Shown: one piece after another, positions 17,363 through 24,483 of the stretch
Layout of the letters: every line of letters begins with the position of its first letter
Position numbering within the stretch: the stretch's first letter is position 1
Origin: Desulfovibrio sp. TomC
GTDB lineage: Bacteria; Desulfobacterota; Desulfovibrionia; Desulfovibrionales; Desulfovibrionaceae
Length of the DNA stretch: 64,000 nt
NCBI RefSeq assembly: GCF_000801335.2
Contig: NZ_JSEH01000004.1
Location: 124,001 to 188,000 of the forward strand
Direction: 5' to 3'
The notes under the pieces: generated by a model
The model's input: only the letters and a program-made list of their open reading frames with translations
Told to the model about the DNA's origin: nothing
Databases searched by the model: none
Made by a program: the position numbers and the translations under genes

Positions 17363-17715
17363 AAAGGCCTCCAGGGAGAACCGGGCAGGCCCGGCGACGG
17401 GGCAGGATGCCCCGGGGGGGGCGGCAAAGCAAGCCCTGCCCCGCACGTCCGGCCGGACAATTCCTCGCCCGGCTTAGGCCGGGCGGCACAAGGCATCAGA
17501 CGTGTTTGCAGCGGGCGTCGGCAGATGGCTTGAATCGCAAGGCGTGGTCATAATCCTCAAGGCCTCAGAGGCGGTTGCAGCGGGCGTCGGCAGAGCGGGG
17601 GCGGCTGGCGGCAGTGTCGCGTTCACAGAAAACACAGCTGTTTTTTGTGAACAAGCATCAGACGCCAAACGTGTTGCGGCTTGGTCGGCCAGAAGGGAAA
17701 CGACCGAACGCAGTC
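17363..17715. repeat. Noncoding region with imperfect direct repeats upstream of recJ
   Basis: About 350 bases without a supported gene. Two copies of a 35-base unit lie at 17490-17525 and 17560-17594, sharing TTGCAGCGGGCGTCGGCAGA. A more degenerate third copy spans 17653-17693. CGCCCGGC (17466-17473) and GCCGGGCG (17478-17485) form a hairpin. The recJ promoter must lie here. Confidence 0.55.
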
Positions 17716-18618
17716 CTAGAGGGTGTCGTCGCGGGCGACCAGATCTGGCGTCTCGGCGGCGGCGGCGGCCGCAGCGTCCTCGGTCGGAGAGGCATCCGGG
17801 GACTGGGAGGCGGCTGGCAGGTCGGCCTTGGCCAGCCCCTTGGACGTGAGAAATTCGGCAAATTTCCTGGCCTCAGGCTGATCGGGATTGAGCTCCAGGG
17901 CTTTTTGCAGATAGTCCATGGCCTGGGCATACTCTTTCTTGTCGAAATGGGCCCGGGCGATGTTGAACATGAGGTTGTCGTCGCGAATCGCCAGGGCCTC
18001 GGCCCGGGTGTAGTATTCCAGGGCCTGATCAGTCATCTTGTTCTTGCGCAGATTGATGCCGAATTCATTAAACAGGTGCTTGTGGTCCTTTTCAAAGGCG
18101 GCATCAAGACGCACCAGCCGCTGGAAGATGTCGTCGGCCTTATTGGCTTCGCCCCGTTCCAGGTAGGTCAGTCCCAGACCGAAATTGGCCCGGATGTTGT
18201 CTTCGTCCACCGCCAGGGCCTGGCCGAATTCCAACTCGGCGCTGAAGGATTCGCCCTTTTCCCGGTGGCGCTCGCCCTTTTGGATGACCATGTTGAGTTC
18301 ACGCAGTCGCGGATAGACCGTGGAGACGTAGAATTCCGGCTCCGGGGAAAACTTTTCCAGCAACTCGTCCAAGGTGATCTTGCGCTTCGGCCCGGAGGGG
18401 ACGTAATTTTTGTTGAGTGGCTGGATTTCCAGAACGTGCGCGTCGTCTTCCTCCACAAACCAGTACATTTTTTGGATGGTGCGGCGGGTGGTGGTGCCGG
18501 TGCCGACCTTTTGGATGGCCTGGGTGGAGAAGATGCCCTTGATGCGCTCCCGGGGCTTGCCTGCTTGGGCAGGATTGCCAGGGGAACTGGTCGGGGCGTC
18601 GTGATTGTTTTGGCTCAT
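17716..18618 (-). CDS. Tetratricopeptide-repeat protein
   Basis: A cytoplasmic protein of 300 residues. The N-terminal 90 residues form a distinct basic/aromatic segment (RTIQKMYWFVEEDDAHVLEI). TPR-like helical pairs run from about 110 to 265, such as GESFSAELEFGQALAVDEDN and QAMDYLQKALELNPDQPEAR. The tail is Ala/Asp-rich. The ATG follows CGGAAGCC. It lies about 110 bases downstream of gmk on the same strand. No enzyme domain is visible; a scaffold role is likely, with the partner unknown. Confidence 0.75.
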   Translation of the reverse strand: MSQNNHDAPTSSPGNPAQAGKPRERIKGIFSTQAIQKVGTGTTTRRTIQKMYWFVEEDDAHVLEIQPLNKNYVPSGPKRKITLDELLEKFSPEPEFYVSTVYPRLRELNMVIQKGERHREKGESFSAELEFGQALAVDEDNIRANFGLGLTYLERGEANKADDIFQRLVRLDAAFEKDHKHLFNEFGINLRKNKMTDQALEYYTRAEALAIRDDNLMFNIARAHFDKKEYAQAMDYLQKALELNPDQPEARKFAEFLTSKGLAKADLPAASQSPDASPTEDAAAAAAAETPDLVARDDTL

Positions 18619-18726
18619 GGCTTCCGGGCGGTTTTATAACCTGTTTCGGCCGAATTACCAGGGAAAGGGGAATGCGGTCAACGGCCCGTGCCAGCACCGA
18701 TCATCGCAGCAGTACACGCCTTGGGG

Positions 18727-19359
18727 CTAGATTGCGGCCTCCCACTGGGACAGCAGGTCGCGCAGAAAGTCGGGATGGCAGCGCGGCCGACGCCGTTGGG
18801 CGATGTAGATGGCCCGCAGGTCGTCATAGGCGACGTCGAGTGCGGCATTTTCCACCCAGTAATCGAAAAGGGGCGCGTCGGCCAGTTCGGCCTGGGCCGC
18901 GGCCAGCCGTCGGGCCACCACCTCCGGGGAATCCGTGCCCCGTCCCGACAGGCGACGGAGGAGTTCGGCCCGCGAAGGCGGCAAAATGAAGATATAGGCC
19001 CCGTCCCGGCCAAGGCTCTGGCGCAGTTGGGCCGCGCCCTGGACATCCACGTCAAAAAGCACGTCGCGTCCCTCGGCCAGGGCGCTGTGCACCGGCTCAA
19101 GCGGCGTGCCGTAAAAATTGCCGTGGACCTCGGCCCATTCGGCCAGTTTGCCGGCCTCACGCCAGGCGAGAAAGTCCTCACGGGACAGGAAGTGGTAATC
19201 AATGCCCGGCCGCTCGCCCGGCCGCGGGGCGCGGGTGGTGGCCGACACCGAAAAGGAGATGGCCGGAAATTCGGCGCACAACTTCTTGATCAGGGTGGAT
19301 TTGCCGGCTCCGGACGGGGCGCAGATGACCAGAAACATTCCCAAACGTCTAGCCGGCAT
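18727..19359 (-). CDS. gmk: Guanylate kinase
   Basis: Phosphorylates GMP to GDP with ATP. The P-loop is APSGAGKST, followed by the GMP-binding segment [24 protein letters not shown] and DVDVQGA. It has 210 residues, the normal length. The ATG at 19357-19359 has CAGGAGGAAGACC upstream; the longer open frame to 19740 is not used. It overlaps the end of remA by 11 bases, the same remA-gmk order known from Firmicutes. Confidence 0.96.
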   Translation of the reverse strand: MPARRLGMFLVICAPSGAGKSTLIKKLCAEFPAISFSVSATTRAPRPGERPGIDYHFLSREDFLAWREAGKLAEWAEVHGNFYGTPLEPVHSALAEGRDVLFDVDVQGAAQLRQSLGRDGAYIFILPPSRAELLRRLSGRGTDSPEVVARRLAAAQAELADAPLFDYWVENAALDVAYDDLRAIYIAQRRRPRCHPDFLRDLLSQWEAAI

Positions 19360-19609
19360 GGTCTTCCTCCTGAGCTTCGAATCGGGCCCCCAGGGTCTCG
19401 GCCTGGATGCCCGACAAAATGATGTGATTGGAATCCGTGATGATAATTGCGCGGGTTTTGCGGCCCTGGGTGGCGTCGATGAGCCGTTTGTCGGTCCGCG
19501 CCTCTTCACGCAGGCGGCGCATGGGCGAGGAGGCCGGGTTGACGATGGCTGTGACCCGGGCGGTGGCCACGAAGTTGCCAAAACCAATATTGAGAAGGCC
19601 GGAGGCCAT
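19349..19609 (-). CDS. RemA/DUF370 family protein
   Basis: An 86-residue DUF370 protein. [20 protein letters not shown], then [17 protein letters not shown], and [18 protein letters not shown] are family hallmarks. In Bacillus, RemA is a DNA-binding activator of matrix genes; in other phyla the role is unproven. The ATG has AAGGTGACGC upstream. It sits between yicC and gmk in one operon. Confidence 0.88.
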   Translation of the reverse strand: MASGLLNIGFGNFVATARVTAIVNPASSPMRRLREEARTDKRLIDATQGRKTRAIIITDSNHIILSGIQAETLGARFEAQEEDHAG

Positions 19610-19644
19610 GCGTCACCTTGCCCTTGGCTGACGGATAAAACGGA

Positions 19645-19667
19645 GCGGGCGCGCCGGACGCGCCCGC
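19645..19667 (-). terminator. Hairpin between yicC and remA
   Basis: GCGGGCGCG (19645-19653) and its complement CGCGCCCGC (19659-19667) form a perfect 9-bp stem, followed on the minus strand by TCCGTTTTATCC. It may be a partial terminator or processing site within the operon. Confidence 0.5.
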
Positions 19668-19709
19668 ATAAGCATACAGAAAACCGGACCGATGAAAAGG
19701 CTGAACGGG

Positions 19710-20591
19710 CTATTCGAGGTTTTGCACCTGTTCCCGGCATTTTTCGAGCTCGGCCTTGAAATCCACCACCAGCCGGCTGATGTCGAGATTTTGGGCCTTG
19801 TTGCCGCAGGTGTTGATCTCGCGGAAGGCCTCCTGGATGAGGAAATCGAGCTTCTTGCCGATTTCGCCGCCTTCGCGAAGGAGTCCCTCAAGCCGGGCGA
19901 TGTGGCCGCACAGACGGGTCATTTCTTCGGAAACATCGAGCTTGTCGGCCAGGATGGCGGTCTCCTGCAGCAGCCGGTCCTGGGTCGGCTCGTGGCCGAC
20001 CTTTTCGAGCAAGGCGGTGATGCGGGTGACCAGCTGCTCGGTGCGCTCGGCCACAATGGCCGGCGCGCCGGCCTCGATGGCGGCCTGCCAATCCTTGAGC
20101 CGGGCCAGCCGCGTCAGCAGGTCCGTGGCCAGGGCGCGGCCTTCGCGGGACCGGGCGTCGTTGAAATCGACCAGGGCCAGACGCAGTCCTTCGGCCAGGG
20201 TGGCGAAGAGATCGGGATCGGGGTCCACGGCGTCTTCCTGCCAGAGATGGGAAATGGCCAGCATCCGGTTGAGGTCCGGGGTGTAGGGCAGGCCGCGTTC
20301 GGCGGCAAAGGCGGTCAGTTCGCTCAGCATGGCCCCGGCCAGGCCGGTGTTCAGGGTGGCCTTCCACATATCCACCCGCTTGGGGGAAAATTCCAGATGG
20401 ATTTCCAGGCGTCCCCGGGCCACGGCTTCGCGCACCACGCGCTCCAGGGCTGCTTCGCTGGGGCGCAAAAACAGCGGCAGACGCCATTTGAGGTCGAGAA
20501 AACGGCTGTTGACGGCGCGCACTTCCCAGACCTGGGTGAAGGCGTCGGACTCAAGGCGGCTTTTGCCGTATCCGGTCATGCTTTTGGGCAT
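19710..20591 (-). CDS. YicC family endoribonuclease-like protein
   Basis: A 293-residue YicC-family protein. MPKSMTGYGKSRLE at the N-terminus and the C-terminal EINTCGNKAQNLDISRLVVD region with QVQNLE at the very end are diagnostic. E. coli YicC has been described as an endoribonuclease acting on sRNA. The gene order with remA-gmk is conserved in many bacteria. Its start overlaps the upstream DUF4416 gene by 16 bases, so the two are translationally linked. Confidence 0.92.
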   Translation of the reverse strand: MPKSMTGYGKSRLESDAFTQVWEVRAVNSRFLDLKWRLPLFLRPSEAALERVVREAVARGRLEIHLEFSPKRVDMWKATLNTGLAGAMLSELTAFAAERGLPYTPDLNRMLAISHLWQEDAVDPDPDLFATLAEGLRLALVDFNDARSREGRALATDLLTRLARLKDWQAAIEAGAPAIVAERTEQLVTRITALLEKVGHEPTQDRLLQETAILADKLDVSEEMTRLCGHIARLEGLLREGGEIGKKLDFLIQEAFREINTCGNKAQNLDISRLVVDFKAELEKCREQVQNLE

Positions 20592-21157
20592 GGAAGCTCC
20601 TTTTTCGGGGACAGGGTGCGGACGGCGCGTTCACGCAGATCCCGGCGATAGCGGCAGCGGATGTCGGTTAAACGCGCCAGCATGTCCGGCGCGGCATAGT
20701 CGGGAAACGTCCAGGGCAGGGTTTGCCAGGAGCCGGCCTGAAAGACAAGGGTCAAGTCGCCGAAGATGCCGTCCCCGAGATAGATGCGGTGGGTGAAGTT
20801 CTTGCCTGTGGCCAAGACGAAGCGTTCGCAGGTGAGCAGCCCCGGGTCGAGATTGACCCGACGGCGGCCGTCCGGGCGGCCGAGGCGGTCTTCGAGGACG
20901 TTGGTGGCCTGCTTGGCCGGTCCGAGCACAGCCTGGGACACCAACTCCGTAAAGCAGAACAGGCGGCGCACCAGCGGCACGCCCAGTTCATCATTATAAT
21001 AGGCCGTATGGACGAACGGCATGGCCGGGTAGGCAATTTCCACCGGGCCGAAGCGGTCGGCCAGGCCGGCCAGGACTGCCGGCCAGCATTGGTTAAGCTC
21101 GGAGGAGAGGACCGAGACGACCAGCTTGGCCGGCAGCGGCTCGTGGGGACGGCTCAT
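20576..21157 (-). CDS. DUF4416 family protein
   Basis: A 193-residue protein starting at an ATG that overlaps the mtaB TGA (ATGA, 21154-21157). Features include KLVVSVLSSELNQCW, GPVEIAYPAMPFVHTAYYND, and a C-terminal basic segment after FPDYAAPDM. Function is unknown. It is placed between a tRNA-modifying enzyme and yicC, which suggests a link to RNA metabolism, as inference only. Confidence 0.85.
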   Translation of the reverse strand: MSRPHEPLPAKLVVSVLSSELNQCWPAVLAGLADRFGPVEIAYPAMPFVHTAYYNDELGVPLVRRLFCFTELVSQAVLGPAKQATNVLEDRLGRPDGRRRVNLDPGLLTCERFVLATGKNFTHRIYLGDGIFGDLTLVFQAGSWQTLPWTFPDYAAPDMLARLTDIRCRYRRDLRERAVRTLSPKKELPCPKA

Positions 21158-22461
21158 GCCACGGCCCCGGCAAGCGGCACAACGGTCAGGCAGTCCCCGT
21201 CGATGCCGACCGGCCGCGCCGCGACCAGGGAGCCAAGGGGCGCGTCGGGCGCAACGGCAAAGCGGCAATCCACGTACGCCTCGCAGGTGCCGGCCGCCGG
21301 GGCGCTGCGTTCCAAGGCCACCGTCAGCTGCGCCTGCCCGGCCAGCGTTTCCAGAAAAGCGGCGCTCTTGGCCGTGGCCAGGGCACGAAGAGCCTGGGCT
21401 CGTTCGATCTTGACTTCCTTGGCCACCTGACCGGCCATGGCGGCGGCCGGCGTGCCGGGACGCCGGGAATAGGGGAAGACGTGGGCGTAGGTGATGGGCA
21501 GGACGGCCAGGAATGCGGCGGTGGCGGCATAGGCGGCGTCGGATTCGCCGGGAAAACCGGTGAGCATATCCAGCCCGAGGGCCAGGTATTTCCATTTCAC
21601 ACGTATCTTGTCCACAAAAGAGGACACGGCAGCGGCATCGCCCGGCCGGCGGCGCATGGCCGTCAGGATGCCGGGATCGGCGCTTTGCAGGGATATGTGC
21701 AGATGGGGGCAGACATGGCGGCTTTCGGTCAGGACCTCCACGCCTTCCTGGGTCAGCATGGCCGGGTCGAGAGAACCCAGGCGCAACCGGAAACAATTGC
21801 CGTGGCTGGCGGCGAGATCCTTTTCCAGGGCGGCCACAAGCTGCCAGAAGGTCAGGGGCGGGGACAGGTCCGGGCCGAAATGGCCGAGGTTGATGCCGGT
21901 CAGCCCCAGTTCCTGGTGGCCGGCGGTCAGCAACCGTCGGGCTTCGTCCACAATGTCCGGGTAGGGCCGGGAAATCGAAGCGCCCCGGGCGCTGGGGACG
22001 ATGCAGTAGGAGCAGCCGTGGGAGCAGCCGTCCTGAATTTTGAGCAAGGCTCTGGCCCGGTCGTAGTCGGTGACGGCCAGGGCGGGGAAGAGGCCGGCCG
22101 GCCGCAGGGCGGCTGAGGCGGCCTGGGCCGGGGAGCGGGCCAGGAGACCCTTGTCCGGGACCGGGACAGCTGTCAGGCCGGCAAAGGCGCGGGGACTCAC
22201 GGCTGCGGCGCAGCCGGTGACCACCACCCTGGCGCCCGGGCGGGCCTGCCGGACAAGGGTGCGGGTCAGGCGGCGGCTTTCGGCTTCGGCCCGGGCAGTC
22301 ACGGCACAGGACAAAAGGACGATCAAATCGGCCTCGGCGGCGGTCGCCGCCGGGGCGTATCCTGCGGCGGCAAAGGCTTCGGCCAGGGCCCTGGCCTCGT
22401 ACTGGTTGACCTTGCAGCCCAAGGTCACCAGCCAGAAACGATGGATGTCGGATTGCGGCAT
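21154..22461 (-). CDS. mtaB: tRNA t6A37 methylthiotransferase (MtaB-like radical SAM enzyme)
   Basis: Adds a methylthio group to t6A at tRNA position 37. The N-terminal UPF0004 domain has three cluster cysteines in TLGCKVNQYE, LLSCAVTA and VTGCAAA. The radical SAM motif CSHGCSYC follows KIQDG. At 435 residues it matches the family length. The C-terminal TRAM-like part (about 370-435) is weakly conserved. It is the first gene of the run mtaB-DUF4416-yicC-remA-gmk. There is no clear Shine-Dalgarno before the ATG. Confidence 0.88.
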   Translation of the reverse strand: MPQSDIHRFWLVTLGCKVNQYEARALAEAFAAAGYAPAATAAEADLIVLLSCAVTARAEAESRRLTRTLVRQARPGARVVVTGCAAAVSPRAFAGLTAVPVPDKGLLARSPAQAASAALRPAGLFPALAVTDYDRARALLKIQDGCSHGCSYCIVPSARGASISRPYPDIVDEARRLLTAGHQELGLTGINLGHFGPDLSPPLTFWQLVAALEKDLAASHGNCFRLRLGSLDPAMLTQEGVEVLTESRHVCPHLHISLQSADPGILTAMRRRPGDAAAVSSFVDKIRVKWKYLALGLDMLTGFPGESDAAYAATAAFLAVLPITYAHVFPYSRRPGTPAAAMAGQVAKEVKIERAQALRALATAKSAAFLETLAGQAQLTVALERSAPAAGTCEAYVDCRFAVAPDAPLGSLVAARPVGIDGDCLTVVPLAGAVA

Positions 22462-22565
22462 GGAGGCGGCATACCAAAGGGTGGGCAGGAGGTCTACGGG
22501 AGCTGATTCGGAACGCTGGTTGCTAGGAGTCCTGGCAGGGGAAAAAATTGCCTTGGGAGGCGGAC

Positions 22566-22724
22566 GTGCACAAGCGCATCATTGTATTTTTCGACATTCT
22601 GGCGCTGATGGGATTCGGGGCCTACATGGCCTTGACCATCTGGCGGCTGCCCGAGGAATTGCGTGGTCGCCTGCTGACCACGTCGTTGTCTTTGTTGGCC
22701 CGACTGACCACAGGCACGGGCTGA
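22566..22724 (+). CDS. Small single-span membrane protein (GTG start)
   Basis: A 52-residue frame beginning at GTG 22566 behind TGGGAGGCGGAC, a strong ribosome site. One hydrophobic helix (IIVFFDILALMGFGAYMALT) is followed by WRLPEELRGRLL and a short tail. It has no family match and is divergent from mtaB. The good ribosome site and membrane-peptide profile support it; its small size limits certainty. Confidence 0.5.
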   Translation: MHKRIIVFFDILALMGFGAYMALTIWRLPEELRGRLLTTSLSLLARLTTGTG

Positions 22725-22846
22725 GTTGTCCTGTTTTGAGGACTTTTGAGCGGCACAGTCCGAGCATATCCTGGAAACGGGACTCGTCTGGTTCTTTATC
22801 TCCCTAAAAAAACAAGCGAATTGACTTGGACTGGTTCTTGAAAAGG

Positions 22847-22872
22847 ATGCTCCATTCAATTGGATGGAGCAT
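22847..22872 (+). promoter_or_regulatory. Inverted repeat over the start codon of the EAL-like gene
   Basis: ATGCTCCAT (22847-22855) and ATGGAGCAT (22864-22872) are exact complements. With the eight bases between them, 12 of 13 pairs match. As RNA this hairpin buries the first ATG (22864) and the GGAG just inside it. It may be a translation switch or a DNA operator. Confidence 0.6.
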
Positions 22873-23601
22873 ATGGCGAATACCTTTTCTCAGACCCAGA
22901 CGGGCTGCCCGGTCAGCAAGGCCCCTGCCGCCAGCGCAATTGTCGGACAGGGGATAATCTATTTCCGGGCCTTGGTGGACCTCGGCAACGGCGGCGTGGC
23001 CGGCATCGAGGCCGCCCGGGACAGACGGGCTGCGACTGAGAGCATGCCGTGCCGGCCGGTGGCGGCCACCGGCCGCAGCTTGGCTCAGGGAAGCGATGCC
23101 CTGGGAGCCTGGGGCAGCGAAGTCCGGGAGCCGGCCGCCTATTTGGTTCGGGGTGGTCTTGGCAGCTCGGCTGCCGGCCTTGGGGCTGCGGTTGGGGTCA
23201 ACGCCGGCCGTGTCATCATCATGTATGACGTTGCCGCGCTGCTGGCCGACCCGGCTCGGGCCATCGACACCCTGGTTGCCGCCAAGTGCGGCGGAGCCCG
23301 GGTGCTCCTCGACAACTTCGATATGGACACCCCGCCTGCCCGATTCATGGAAATGCTCCCGGCCGATATTTTGCGAGTCGACCCCAGGCAGATGCCCTGG
23401 CATTGGGATGACGCCAAACGTCAGGAGGCCATGGCCTCACTGGTGCATTTTGCCGGGAATCTCCTGATGGACGTTGCAGTGGAGGGTGTACACAGCATTG
23501 GGCACAGACGGGAACTCAAGCAACTCGGTGTACGTTACGGACAAGGCGGCTGGCGTCGCGATACTTCCGGTCTCGTTCCTGACCCCAATATCTTGGTATA
23601 G
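22864..23601 (+). CDS. Degenerate EAL-domain protein, probably non-catalytic
   Basis: A 245-residue protein with the layout of a stand-alone EAL domain. IYFRALVDLGNGGVAGIEAA matches the usual position of QPIVDL...GxEAL, LLDNFDMDTPPARFMEMLPA then DILRVDP matches DDFGTG...LPVDxLKID, and MDVAVEGVHSIGHRRELKQL then GVRYGQG matches the C-terminal VAEGVE...LGxxxxQG. The EAL tripeptide and several metal-binding acids are replaced, so c-di-GMP hydrolysis is unlikely; a binding or signalling role is inferred. An ATG at 22873 (MANTF) is an alternative start. Confidence 0.65.
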   Translation: MEHMANTFSQTQTGCPVSKAPAASAIVGQGIIYFRALVDLGNGGVAGIEAARDRRAATESMPCRPVAATGRSLAQGSDALGAWGSEVREPAAYLVRGGLGSSAAGLGAAVGVNAGRVIIMYDVAALLADPARAIDTLVAAKCGGARVLLDNFDMDTPPARFMEMLPADILRVDPRQMPWHWDDAKRQEAMASLVHFAGNLLMDVAVEGVHSIGHRRELKQLGVRYGQGGWRRDTSGLVPDPNILV

Positions 23602-23944
23602 TGCTTCACATTTCCCCTATCCGTTTTGTTGATGGGGGTGCGGCCTGGTGAAAGGATCTCGTTGCCCTCGGGTCCTTTCGCCAGGTTGCCTTTATAGTGC
23701 CCAGGAAAATGTTTGCGGAGTCATTCTCTACGCCTTGTCGCCGTCTTTTTTTGTATACCTCCGTTTGGGTATTCCTATTTGCAGTCTTAAACGGTGCCTG
23801 TTTTTCGTTGAATATTTATCGTGTTGGCTGCGGGCCAAAAATTATAGAAAAATATAGTTCTTGCGCAGGTACGCTGGCCGATGTAATATTTGAAGTGATT
23901 GTGTGTCTTGTCTTATGAGGCCACAAAGCAAGCGAGGAGTATCC
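23602..23944. other. Intergenic region before the MucR-like gene
   Basis: No gene is supported. Its left end holds a terminator hairpin (23644-23685). From about 23700 to 23930 the DNA is distinctly AT-rich, with words such as GATGTAATATTTGAAGTGAT. MucR/Ros proteins favour AT-rich sites, so autoregulation here is plausible but unproven. Confidence 0.4.
23644..23685 (+). terminator. Hairpin terminator of the EAL-like gene
   Basis: CCTGGTGAAAGGA (23644-23656) pairs with TCCTTTCGCCAGG (23673-23685), with one wobble, and is followed by TTGCCTTTAT. It lies 42 bases after the stop at 23601. Confidence 0.7.
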
Positions 23945-24349
23945 ATGGATGATTTTTTGAGAGAAGCGCTGGAAATCGTCAAAGCGCAGGCAAGTGTCCG
24001 CAATATGACCGAGGCTGAAATTACCTCCATGGTGCGTCGGTTGGCGGATGATATTCGCGGCATCGTTGCCTCAGGTTCGGCTGCGCCTGTTGCCGATGAA
24101 CCGGCGTCCGCTCCGGCTGTTGATCCCAAAAAGGCCGTGCGCGAGCGCAGCATCATCTGCCTTGAGTCGGGCAAGTCGTTTAAGATCCTGACCAAGAAGC
24201 ATCTTTCCAAGTTCGGCCTGACCCCCGAAACCTATCGGGAGAAGTGGGGCTACGCCAAGAAGATGCCTCTGGTTTGCAAGGAGTTGCAGCGTGAACGCCG
24301 CAAGAAGATGAAGGAAATGAAGCTCTGGGAGAAGCGCATTAAAAAATAA
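23945..24349 (+). CDS. MucR/Ros family transcriptional regulator
   Basis: A 134-residue DNA-binding protein. The N-terminal helices are acidic. The C-terminal domain has the MucR signature AVRERSIICLESGKSFKI, HLSKFGLTPETYREKWGY and a basic tail RERRKKMKEMKLWEKR. The second zinc Cys of canonical Ros (CLxC) is Ser here (CLES), and only one His is present in the finger, so zinc binding is doubtful. The ATG at 23945 is preceded by CGAGGAGTATCC. A strong terminator follows. Confidence 0.9.
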   Translation: MDDFLREALEIVKAQASVRNMTEAEITSMVRRLADDIRGIVASGSAAPVADEPASAPAVDPKKAVRERSIICLESGKSFKILTKKHLSKFGLTPETYREKWGYAKKMPLVCKELQRERRKKMKEMKLWEKRIKK

Positions 24350-24376
24350 TGCGCCCTGAAGCTGGTTGAACGGAAA

Positions 24377-24407
24377 AGCCCGGACAGATTTCCTGTCCGG
24401 GCTTTTT
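24377..24407 (+). terminator. Rho-independent terminator of the mucR-like gene
   Basis: AGCCCGGACAG (24377-24387) pairs with CTGTCCGGGCT (24393-24403) across ATTTC, then TTTT follows. The stem begins 28 bases after the stop. Confidence 0.95.
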
Positions 24408-24483
24408 GCGTTGTGCGACGGGGAGCCTCGACTGGCTGGGGCTTGGTTTAGGCCGATGCCGGCCCAGCCCCCGGCGTTTCGAA

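Noticed and set aside
23697-23918. A 73-residue hydrophobic frame upstream of the MucR-like gene
   Set aside because: Competing frames are equally open in this AT-rich spacer and none has a good ribosome site.
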